From an uncultured Prevotella sp. (GTDB lineage: Bacteria; Bacteroidota; Bacteroidia; Bacteroidales; Bacteroidaceae), in the NCBI GenBank assembly GCA_900557255.1, contig USSA01000121.1, positions 1 to 8,736 on the forward strand: a stretch of 8,736 bases of DNA. Reading direction: 5' to 3'. Positions 1 through 6,164 of this stretch are shown in pieces (within the stretch, counting starts at the first letter, position 1; every line of letters begins with the position of its first letter). The translations under genes and the position numbers were made by a program. The notes under the pieces were generated by a model. It saw nothing but the letters and a program-made list of their open reading frames with translations, had not been told where the DNA came from and did not search any database.

Positions 1-1011
1 TTCACCGACCTTACTACCCATCCTATCATCATATTGTCCGAAGTTTCCTCCTCGCATGATTTCATCAAGCAGGAACCTACCTTCCTTTTCATCCGTCGGT
101 GCAATCATCCTATCTTCTAATAGCCCGAACACCTCCTTCATCACAAACATCACAGCCTGGGCAAACTTCCATAATCCAAGATATTTCAATTCATGTCGTA
201 AGGCATCCAAATCTGTGTTAATCTGTGTCATCTGTGGGAGACTTTTTTTAGAATCCGTGAGATTTGTGAGATCCGTGTGCCACTTCACTAACACAAAGTA
301 GTAATCCAGAAGCTGTCTCAATCCGATTCCCTCCGTAAAGATATGCCGATACAGATGAGAAAGGATATAGATAACGTTGAATGAAGGCGTAGGCACATGA
401 ATCTCCCCATACCCATCAGGCAATGAAACCCAATGCGCACACTGTTCACCCATCACCTCCTTAAACCACTTCTGCATTCTCCGATTATGAATCGGACAGA
501 ACATATATGAAGGAGTAAAATGCACCTCTATCGCCGTCTTCATCACGGGAAAATCAACATGATGATACCGCATCACCTGATTCAGACACACTCGATCAAC
601 ATACTTCATGATTTTCTTGCGACCACCCGAAAGATAGATATCGATGTCACCAGGAGTACGCATATAAGGGTCAGGATAAAGCAACGCATTCCCCTGCCCC
701 TTCAAGATGCAGTTAGCAAAGCCCTCGCTCTCGAAGTTCTGGCAAACCTTCACGGAATCCTGAAACAGTTTGATATTCTGTTTCCGAATCATTTCCGCCA
801 TCGCCATCCATTGCATCAGTAGCTTCTGCTCTGGTGCCAACTCCTTTGGCAACCGCCTGATACCATAAAACAGCACACCAAGCAAAGCCTGCTTCTGGGC
901 GATACGATATAGCTCCTTCCAATCCGCTTCCTTCAAGGAATCAGGAATCTCCTTGGCAGAGCCAATACAGAATCGCAAGAAATCAAAGAAAATCTTTTGT
1001 TGTTTCTTCAC
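1..1011 (-). CDS. Nucleotidyltransferase family protein (NTP_transf_5-like), 3' end outside window
   Basis: Partial gene: 337 codons from a GTG start at 1011 are visible without a stop, and the gene continues past the left edge. The start is forced because the in-frame stop TAA lies two codons upstream and the first in-frame ATG is about 66 codons inside. The diagnostic stretch is at residues 103-127, with LKG (103-105), then YPDPYMR and the GDID motif (121-124), which is the metal-binding DxD of nucleotidyltransferase-fold enzymes. It is followed by HHVDF (149-153) and IEVHF (161-165), as expected for the NTP_transf_5 (PF14907) group. Members are common in exopolysaccharide clusters, but their substrate is generally unknown. 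The gene starts 3 bases after the WecG-like gene and is probably co-transcribed with it. Residues 245-267 are encoded by a short repeat and look like an insertion. Family assignment is fairly secure; the biochemical role is not. Confidence 0.82.
   Translation of the reverse strand, partial: MKKQQKIFFDFLRFCIGSAKEIPDSLKEADWKELYRIAQKQALLGVLFYGIRRLPKELAPEQKLLMQWMAMAEMIRKQNIKLFQDSVKVCQNFESEGFANCILKGQGNALLYPDPYMRTPGDIDIYLSGGRKKIMKYVDRVCLNQVMRYHHVDFPVMKTAIEVHFTPSYMFCPIHNRRMQKWFKEVMGEQCAHWVSLPDGYGEIHVPTPSFNVIYILSHLYRHIFTEGIGLRQLLDYYFVLVKWHTDLTNLTDSKKSLPQMTQINTDLDALRHELKYLGLWKFAQAVMFVMKEVFGLLEDRMIAPTDEKEGRFLLDEIMRGGNFGQYDDRMGSKVGE
210..280. repeat. Degenerate 9-10 bp repeat cluster inside the nucleotidyltransferase gene
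   Basis: On the plus strand, three copies of ATCTGTG (211-217, 221-227, 230-236) and three of ATCCGTG/ATTTGTG (253-259, 262-268, 271-277) are spaced 9-10 bases apart, with a T-rich centre at 243-249. On the coding strand these read as CACGGATCT-like and CACAGATTA-like units and encode a threonine/aspartate-rich stretch (residues 245-267). Units of the CACAGATT/CACGGATT type occur as dispersed repeats in several bacterial genomes (from memory, not searched). Here the copy keeps the reading frame open. Confidence 0.6.
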
Positions 1012-1014
1012 AAG

Positions 1015-1728
1015 TTACTCTTTCACCATGTTCCAGAGGAACAAAGTATTACCGATGATATATCTGCGCCACATACGCTTAGGCTCTTTGATCAAGCGAT
1101 AGAGCCATTCCAAGCCATGCTCCTGCCACCAGATAGGTGCACGCTCCACGGTACCAGCGAAGAAGTCAAAGACGGCACCGATGGTACCCACATGACAATG
1201 GATGTTCAACTCATTCCAATGAGAGTACGTCCACTTCTCCTGCTTAGGCGCCGTCATACCAATCCAAAGCAAATCTAGGTTGGCAGCATTGATGGCATCA
1301 ATGATAGCCTTGTTGTCCTCATCCGAAAACTCAGGCTTATAAGGAGGCGAATAAGTTACCACCTTCAGGTGAGGATAATCCACAGCAGCACGCTTCACAA
1401 TCAGGTCGAGCACCTTCTGCGAACTACCCATAAACATCACCGTACCACCTTTTTTATCCAGCTTGTTCATCTCGAAGACGAATAAGTCCCAGCCGGCTAT
1501 TCTTTCCTTCGGCTGACTCTTAGCCTTAATCCACTTGCACGCCTTCACGATGCTCACGCCATCCGGAATCAACACATCACCATTAGTCAGAGCATCAGCA
1601 AAAAGTTGATCCTTCTTTGCGGTGTTAAAAGAGTGAGCATTTACTGTGTTAATGAGCAATTTGCCCTCTGGTAATGAGGCTAATTCCGCCTTACTACCCA
1701 AAATTGTTAATGTTTTTAATCGAAACAT
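1015..1728 (-). CDS. WecG/TagA/CpsF family glycosyltransferase (GT26)
   Basis: The 237-residue protein is the normal length for the WecG/TagA/CpsF family. These enzymes transfer N-acetylmannosamine, N-acetylmannosaminuronic acid or a related sugar to an undecaprenyl-diphosphate-linked acceptor at the cytoplasmic membrane during polysaccharide assembly. Family hallmarks are TVNAHSF (28-34), IPDGVSIV (54-61, with the likely catalytic Asp56), MGSSQKV (100-106), GMTAPKQEKW (157-166), VGAVFDFFAG-like residues (around 180-192) and the C-terminal EHGLEWLYRL plus EPKRMWRRYIIGN (203-227). I chose the ATG at 1728 because the family motifs begin about 25 residues from it. An ATG at 1782 would add 18 residues that do not resemble the family. 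No clear Shine-Dalgarno is present at either. It ends 3 bases before the nucleotidyltransferase start, so the two form an operon. Acceptor and sugar cannot be told from sequence. Confidence 0.93.
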   Translation of the reverse strand: MFRLKTLTILGSKAELASLPEGKLLINTVNAHSFNTAKKDQLFADALTNGDVLIPDGVSIVKACKWIKAKSQPKERIAGWDLFVFEMNKLDKKGGTVMFMGSSQKVLDLIVKRAAVDYPHLKVVTYSPPYKPEFSDEDNKAIIDAINAANLDLLWIGMTAPKQEKWTYSHWNELNIHCHVGTIGAVFDFFAGTVERAPIWWQEHGLEWLYRLIKEPKRMWRRYIIGNTLFLWNMVKE

Positions 1729-1735
1729 AACTATA

Positions 1736-1759
1736 TTTGAAATTATTTTGTTATCTTCG
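1736..1759 (+). promoter_or_regulatory. Possible Bacteroidetes-type promoter for the 82-residue gene (weak)
   Basis: TATCTTCG at 1752-1759 is one base off the TAnnTTTG -7 consensus. A TTTG lies at 1736-1739, but the spacing is only 12 bases instead of about 19-21, so only the -7 half is credible. It sits in the short divergent gap between the WecG-like gene and the plus-strand gene starting at 1820. Confidence 0.25.
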
Positions 1760-1819
1760 CAGCCATAAACAGCGGGTTCCATCAGAAACCCATCATTTCA
1801 TAAATTAGAAACAACGGTT

Positions 1820-2068
1820 ATGACATACAATATTAATACTATATATACGAAGTATAAGCTGCTTACGAAAAAGCAACGTCAGCAACTCCTTGCGATCTTA
1901 CAGTTGCAAGGTATCAACGTTGTCAAAATCGAAGCCTACGAATATTCCGATGCCCCAGGCATTAAACATATGTTTTTCTATTTTTCGGATAGCCAAGAAG
2001 CCATCCCCTATTTTATGTTAGACAAAAAGGTATGGGAAGAGATTCAGATGGCAATCATGAAAATCTAG
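1820..2068 (+). CDS. Small hypothetical protein, 82 residues
   Basis: I do not recognise this gene. It encodes 82 residues from an ATG, preceded by an A-rich leader (AAACAACGGTT) without a clear Shine-Dalgarno. The N-terminal third looks helical and basic (YKLLTKKQRQQLLAIL, residues 13-28). The rest alternates hydrophobic and polar residues in a β-like pattern (VVKIEAYEYSD, then HMFFYFSD), ending in a short helix, so the composition is that of a compact soluble protein rather than random translation. No signal peptide or membrane segment is visible. It is the only gene here on the plus strand, divergent from the polysaccharide genes and convergent with the HNH nuclease gene (36-base gap). This placement suggests an independent transcription unit. 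It could be a remnant of the older locus or a small accessory of the neighbouring cassette; nothing decides between these. Confidence 0.55.
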   Translation: MTYNINTIYTKYKLLTKKQRQQLLAILQLQGINVVKIEAYEYSDAPGIKHMFFYFSDSQEAIPYFMLDKKVWEEIQMAIMKI

Positions 2069-2079
2069 CAAGACCAACA

Positions 2080-2094
2080 TATTGTATTACAATA
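2080..2094. repeat. 15-base palindrome between convergent genes
   Basis: TATTGTA and TACAATA arms (7 bp, perfect) flank a single central T in the 36-base gap between the convergent 82-residue gene and the HNH gene. With a one-base centre and no T-tract it is a poor intrinsic terminator. A dimeric-protein site or chance AT-rich symmetry are alternatives. Confidence 0.3.
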
Positions 2095-2104
2095 GGAGCT
2101 TCGC

Positions 2105-3097
2105 TCATATCACCCCACCTTCTTTCATTTGCTTGATAGTATCTTGTCTTAATTTTGTCAATGGTTCTTTATGTATATCAGCCTCATTAAGCGACAATTG
2201 ATTTGATAGATAAGCTATTGCATTTGCCTTTGTATTTTCAAATCCATAGCTTGCTGCCATAGCTTGCACTAGCGAATCATTAGTTTTAAAAGCATTCTCA
2301 TAAAGTTTAGAAACTTCATTGATACGACCTGCATACAAAGAGTCAATATGGAACATCTTTTCATGAACCTTACTTTCTTTCGTCACTCGCTTTCCGCTAC
2401 CTTTAAACAATATCTCACTGCAAGTAGGATAAGGACCTATTCCGCAACTTACCTTAGGGACAAAACGGAAAGGAGACAACACCTTATGCTGGTCAGCGTT
2501 GACATATAGCCCGAAATCAGAATCTTTCTTTCCCTTATGACCATTACAAATGCCACAAGATGGCTGAAGATTATAGAAACACGTTCCCAAGAAAGGATAC
2601 TTACTCTGTGGTTGATAATGATCCATCTGATAATAAACCTGCTCATCATTTGAAATTGTGGGTATTACATTGCAGTAAACACAAGTTTTCAATCCCATTT
2701 GCAGTTGGATTTCACCCAATATCAACCTTGCATCCTCATAGCGCAAACAAGAAATAATCCTCTCATAAAATGGTGCTTCATGGACTTTGCCTTTACCACT
2801 AACACCATAGACCACCTTTCTTGTCAGCATAGTAGGTTCCCGTTGCAATACCACATCATATTTTTGAATATAAGCATTCCAGTCCTTAGGTTCAAGAGTA
2901 AGAACAGCAGGATAATCACTTATCAATAAACCAATATAGTCAGTAACCGCAGTCTTGTCTATCCCAGGATTGTGTGCTGCAACATAATTCCTAAGTTTTT
3001 CCAAATCATCCACAACTTTTGGGCACTTTACCTTAACTTTTGAAGCATAATCTTGTGCATATCCTCTAATTGTATCATCTATCTCAATCTTTCTCAT
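2105..3097 (-). CDS. HNH endonuclease, PtuB-like partner of the adjacent ATPase (Septu-type)
   Basis: The 330-residue protein has a central zinc-bound HNH (ββα-metal) nuclease core: C139-V-Y-C142, then D159-H160 in QMDHYQPQSKYPF, then N176-L-Q-P-S-C181-G-I-C184-N185 and K188-G. The four cysteines should hold a structural zinc; H160 with N176 are the likely catalytic/metal residues. The pattern DHxxPxSKYP...NLxPxCxxCNxxKG matches nucleases paired with SMC-like ATPases in Septu defence (PtuB), where the nuclease cuts nucleic acid during phage infection. It is longer than the PtuB proteins I know, with an extra ~130-residue N-terminal helical part and a ~130-residue C-terminal part. The ATG at 3097 is chosen because AGGAGG sits 7 bases upstream; an upstream start at 3118 would add seven residues. 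It overlaps the ATPase gene by 14 bases, so translation is probably coupled. Cognate role is inferred from context. Confidence 0.85.
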   Translation of the reverse strand: MRKIEIDDTIRGYAQDYASKVKVKCPKVVDDLEKLRNYVAAHNPGIDKTAVTDYIGLLISDYPAVLTLEPKDWNAYIQKYDVVLQREPTMLTRKVVYGVSGKGKVHEAPFYERIISCLRYEDARLILGEIQLQMGLKTCVYCNVIPTISNDEQVYYQMDHYQPQSKYPFLGTCFYNLQPSCGICNGHKGKKDSDFGLYVNADQHKVLSPFRFVPKVSCGIGPYPTCSEILFKGSGKRVTKESKVHEKMFHIDSLYAGRINEVSKLYENAFKTNDSLVQAMAASYGFENTKANAIAYLSNQLSLNEADIHKEPLTKLRQDTIKQMKEGGVI

Positions 3098-5108
3098 TTC
3101 TCTTCCTCCTATCATCATACAATTGTTGCAACTGCATCTTCAGAAAAGGGTCGCCAATGATTTCCATCAACTTCCAATATTGCTCTTCCCATTTTTCTGT
3201 AAAATAGCCATTAGGTCGTAAACGAGTAATCATATCTGTCACTTTTCTACGAGCATATTCCCCAGTAAAGCCATTTTTCAAGAAAAAGCTCTGATATAGA
3301 ATATCACAGATATTGGCAGCAAATGGATTTTTGAAATCTCTAGTATCAGGTACCATTCCGTTTTCCAAATACAAGATATTACACTGTGGAATATCTGATA
3401 AGATAAAAGGAGAATGAGTAGCAATCATAATATTAAAAGAAGCATGCCGATTCATGCTCAATCGCTTGATATATCCAAGGAGTTCATCCACGAACCTACG
3501 TTGATACTCAGGATGGAAACACATCTCTACCTCATCAAGTATCAGATTAATATGCCTATACTTTACCCTATGAGATTCTTGGATGCTAAGCAAATTCAGA
3601 ATATGATAGATGTATGTACTGAAAGTATATAGATATTGTCTCTCTCCAGAGCTCATCTGCTCTACCGGAATAGCAAACCTATTCACACGTTCACCATTAA
3701 CCACCCTATCCATAAATATTTGTGTCTTGAAAAAAGAAGGAGGCAAGTACTCTTGGATATCTCTCATCTTGCGAGGATACGCCCCTTTAAATACAGGCAC
3801 CACATAATCTGGATAAGAAATAGACTCAGACCTTAGCCACTGAGAGTTTACACGCCCATCAAGCAAAGCATCTATGAAATGCAAAGTCTGCCTAATCTTT
3901 AAAGTAACATGAGATTTATCCTTCAATATAGTCTTAACCAATTCCCAAACAAGAATCCGAGACTCCTCAGTTACATCTTGCACAAACCCATCAAGTTCTC
4001 CCAAGATAGCAAACTTTTCATACGAAGGATAACTATTAGCTATTGCAAACGTCTTATATATAAGATACATCGCTGCGGTTCGTTGCATCACATCATCCAA
4101 ATTCAGATGAGCAGCACAACCATATGCATATAAGATTTCAGAGCCTATATCATGCTCCTCATTAGTTTTTAAGTGAAACTTATGAAACACCTCTTCCTTC
4201 ACATCATAATCCTTCAAATACTTTTCTTCCAATCCATCTTTGTCAAATGTATAGAGAATACTATTTAGCCTATATTCCTTCATGAACTCCCGATTATGCA
4301 TTTGAGCATAAATCATAATGGAAGCTAATCTGGAAATCGTCAGACGATGCTCCTTATTGATGTCAAAAACCCCATTGTCACGATAAGGATTCAAAACAAT
4401 CGGAGTCATATATCCATCATTCTTGTGAAAAAGACTATTGATCCAGCTATTCCCCTTTACTTCAAAAGCATCTTTATCCAAGCTATTACATTTCTCCCAA
4501 ACAAAATCATTCGCATTAAATGCCTGCAAACTATAGTTAGTAACTATCGAGTAAAAAAGGCTTTCTTTTGCCCATTTCACAAAATCAGACATTAAGACAT
4601 ATTTTACTTCATCATCCAGACCAGGCATATCGAATGCTACCAAAGAAACCACCTTGCCATTTCCAACTTGAAACTCAACTGCATTATCAAAACAAGAGAT
4701 TCTCGCCAATTTTCCATCAATAACATAATAGATTTCAGCATAAAGTCCCTTTATGAAATAGAGAGCATCTGATGACTTACGTCTTTTCCCCCGATTCAAC
4801 AAGCAGCCCAGATTGTTGATAACTCGATAGATGATTTCGAGCAAGGAAGACTTTCCGCTTCCATTCACTCCCACGATAGCTTGTACATTGATACGTTTAC
4901 CATAGAAATCTCGTGGCAGCATACTATCACTCAATACTACTTTCTTATTTTCGAGGTAACACCTGTCATTAAGAAAGTAATACTCTTGGCGCAGTCCTTT
5001 TTTTAAATTAGCACTGCATTTAGGCAAAATATGAATGGCAGAAATGCAAAAATCATGTATAGGTTGCTCCTCAATAGGAGTAATAAAAAAGTCATTGTAA
5101 TATTTCAT
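3084..5108 (-). CDS. SMC/ABC-like AAA family ATPase, PtuA-like (Septu-type)
   Basis: The 674-residue protein carries a complete ABC/SMC-type ATPase site split by a long middle region: Walker A GVNGSGKSS (80-88), signature motif MSSGERQ (485-491), Walker B LILDEVE (522-528) with catalytic Glu, and the H-loop ATHSPFILSD (563-572). The insert between about 100 and 480 is mostly helical-looking. The C-terminal FAANICDILYQSFFLKNGFTGEYA stretch (596-619) resembles a segment common in defence ATPases of the PtuA/OLD-like group (from memory). No TOPRIM domain follows the ATPase. In Septu, PtuA forms a complex with the HNH protein PtuB and controls its nuclease; the next gene encodes exactly such a protein. 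The start is the ATG at 5108, since extending to a TTG at 5123 adds only MIIVC-like residues. There is no clear Shine-Dalgarno. Family placement is confident; Septu subtype is not settled. Confidence 0.88.
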   Translation of the reverse strand: MKYYNDFFITPIEEQPIHDFCISAIHILPKCSANLKKGLRQEYYFLNDRCYLENKKVVLSDSMLPRDFYGKRINVQAIVGVNGSGKSSLLEIIYRVINNLGCLLNRGKRRKSSDALYFIKGLYAEIYYVIDGKLARISCFDNAVEFQVGNGKVVSLVAFDMPGLDDEVKYVLMSDFVKWAKESLFYSIVTNYSLQAFNANDFVWEKCNSLDKDAFEVKGNSWINSLFHKNDGYMTPIVLNPYRDNGVFDINKEHRLTISRLASIMIYAQMHNREFMKEYRLNSILYTFDKDGLEEKYLKDYDVKEEVFHKFHLKTNEEHDIGSEILYAYGCAAHLNLDDVMQRTAAMYLIYKTFAIANSYPSYEKFAILGELDGFVQDVTEESRILVWELVKTILKDKSHVTLKIRQTLHFIDALLDGRVNSQWLRSESISYPDYVVPVFKGAYPRKMRDIQEYLPPSFFKTQIFMDRVVNGERVNRFAIPVEQMSSGERQYLYTFSTYIYHILNLLSIQESHRVKYRHINLILDEVEMCFHPEYQRRFVDELLGYIKRLSMNRHASFNIMIATHSPFILSDIPQCNILYLENGMVPDTRDFKNPFAANICDILYQSFFLKNGFTGEYARRKVTDMITRLRPNGYFTEKWEEQYWKLMEIIGDPFLKMQLQQLYDDRRKRNEKD
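3105..3110 (-). promoter_or_regulatory. Shine-Dalgarno AGGAGG of the HNH gene
   Basis: AGGAGG lies on the minus strand 7 bases before the ATG at 3097, inside the last codons (Arg-Arg) of the ATPase gene. A strong Shine-Dalgarno is unusual among the genes of this window and fixes the nuclease start. Confidence 0.75.
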
Positions 5109-5214
5109 ACATACTATTATCAAAGAATATTATGGTAAGATAATTAGAGAAATGGCTTTTGAGAATGCTATATTCAGTAAGTAAAAGATTAGTAAGACTG
5201 AGTTCGAAATTCGC

Positions 5215-5264
5215 ACAATTGCTGTTCCCAAATAAACATTGTCTTCATTGCGAACAGCAATTGT
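5215..5264. repeat. 13-bp perfect inverted repeat upstream of the ATPase gene
   Basis: ACAATTGCTGTTC (5215-5227) and GAACAGCAATTGT (5252-5264) are exact inverted copies separated by 24 bases. They fill much of the 164-base gap between the 185-residue gene and the ATPase gene. In RNA this gives a stable hairpin starting about 24 bases after the upstream stop. No T-tract follows on the minus strand, so it is not a standard intrinsic terminator. It could instead protect a transcript end, attenuate or process the transcript, or bind a dimeric regulator as DNA. Confidence 0.75.
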
Positions 5265-5287
5265 TACACAAAAATCATAATCTGAAA

Positions 5288-5845
5288 TTAACTCTTTAAA
5301 GCATAAGAGCCTGCTAGCTCTTGTATATATTTCTTCTCATCTTCCTCTGTCGGTCTATCAACAGGAATCCTTGCCACATAGCTAGTAAAACGCATCATCA
5401 TCTGTTCCACAAAAGGATGATTAAGCTGTCCTATCGGTTTCAAGCCGTCAATAGAATCTAAGTTTAACGATTTTAGATGTTGAAAATCAACGACTAAGCT
5501 ATCCAAATCAATCACAGGACGAGGATCAAAAAAGAAATGCCTACATATATTCTTATTATGGATATACCCAGATAAAAATCTTATTAAGGCATCATATTGT
5601 TTTTTCTTTAACTGCCCATCAGTAGAATCTTTTACGATACTCTGAAATTCTTTAGAAGAACCAAGCACATCAGCAGCCACTTCCAAAGCAGCAACCATCA
5701 AGAAGCCACTATGATCATGTTCCAAGTCACAAGCATTAGAGATGACAATTCCCAAAGGATTTTCATCTCCTAATCCCCAATCCACACCATCCACTATGGT
5801 TCCTTGAGTAATCTGCCCCTTAAATTCTGAAATCCAAATGCTCAT
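5288..5845 (-). CDS. Hypothetical protein with SNACDLEH motif, 185 residues
   Basis: I cannot name this gene. It encodes a soluble-looking 185-residue protein with no membrane segment. A hydrophobic strand runs into the motif VISNACDLEHDH (34-45), where the Ser-Asn-Ala-Cys-Asp run could be a catalytic or metal-binding turn. Later come RHFFFDP (102-108), a Leu/Val/Asp strand LDSLVVDFQHL (114-124) and PFVEQMMMRFTSYVARIP (144-161). This layout reminds me of a broad uncharacterised family with a VIS/TxxCDL motif near the N terminus and a VVDxRxL plus arginine-ending helix near the C terminus, sometimes seen in defence or mobile regions. That is recollection, not a search result. The ATG overlaps the stop of the 103-residue gene (ATGA), indicating translational coupling. 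A 164-base gap with an inverted repeat follows before the ATPase gene. Confidence 0.75.
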   Translation of the reverse strand: MSIWISEFKGQITQGTIVDGVDWGLGDENPLGIVISNACDLEHDHSGFLMVAALEVAADVLGSSKEFQSIVKDSTDGQLKKKQYDALIRFLSGYIHNKNICRHFFFDPRPVIDLDSLVVDFQHLKSLNLDSIDGLKPIGQLNHPFVEQMMMRFTSYVARIPVDRPTEEDEKKYIQELAGSYALKS

Positions 5846-6153
5846 TCTTCAATCGTTAAAATTTCTCCTAGAGTTTTTCCGTTATAAGTGCTATTAAACC
5901 AATTCGATTGAGAGATTCTTTTGTATCTTTCTCTAAAATTCTTCTTTTTAGGAAACAAATAAATATTATCTTGCTGCATCTGCGTATTACTTTCAAAGCT
6001 ACAAAAAGCCAAAGAATTACCATTAGCAGCAAAGCCAAGCCCTGTATCTACAGGATTTGCATTAACAGTCAACGCAGTCATAGTCATTGCCATCAATGCA
6101 CATTTCTTTGCAAAAAAGCTTTGGCTACTTACCGTCATAGTTGTTTTATCCAT
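5842..6153 (-). CDS. Small hypothetical protein with short hydrophobic segment, 103 residues
   Basis: Unrecognised. The 103-residue product has two lysines (16-17) followed by a moderately hydrophobic, methionine/threonine/alanine-rich stretch (18-30) ending in NANP. This superficially resembles a signal peptide, but it is short, rich in threonine and starts late, so export is doubtful. The middle part GLGFAANGNSLAF (38-50) is glycine/asparagine-rich. The C-terminal third is basic (KKKNFRERYKR, 69-79) and then acidic. AGGA lies 3 bases before the ATG at 6153, which is close for a Shine-Dalgarno; an ATG five codons further in would be spaced less tightly. It begins 11 bases after the 211-residue gene ends and overlaps the 185-residue gene by 4 bases, so the three are one transcription and translation unit. 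A small regulatory or antitoxin-like partner is possible but unsupported by any motif. Confidence 0.7.
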   Translation of the reverse strand: MDKTTMTVSSQSFFAKKCALMAMTMTALTVNANPVDTGLGFAANGNSLAFCSFESNTQMQQDNIYLFPKKKNFRERYKRISQSNWFNSTYNGKTLGEILTIEE

Positions 6154-6164
6154 AATCCTAAATA

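Noticed and set aside
210..280. CRISPR-like array from the evenly spaced short repeats.
   Set aside because: Units are only 7 bases with 2-3 base gaps, degenerate, and lie inside a coding gene; there are no spacers or cas genes.
713..922. A minus-strand 69-residue frame with Met start.
   Set aside because: It overlaps the nucleotidyltransferase gene in another frame on the same strand; the long frame carries the GDID family motif.
11..1700. The 10-base string TTACTACCCA occurs at 11-20 and again at 1691-1700, like a direct repeat or attachment site.
   Set aside because: Both copies lie within coding sequence of separate genes and encode Gly-Ser-Lys in each; no element boundary coincides with them, so chance is the simpler view.
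2105..5108. Retron with Septu effector (retron-linked PtuAB).
   Set aside because: No reverse transcriptase motif (such as YxDD) is found in any translated product in the window, and the hairpin at 5215-5264 is too short for a typical msr-msd RNA.
5109..5140. A -7-like element ATATTCTTTG just before the ATPase start.
   Set aside because: It has three instead of two bases between TA and TTTG, lacks a -33 partner and would leave almost no leader before the ATG at 5108.
5842..6153. Lipoprotein or Sec-exported protein call for the 103-residue product.
   Set aside because: The hydrophobic stretch starts 17 residues in, is short and threonine-rich, and has no lipobox cysteine after it; the evidence is too weak for an export call.
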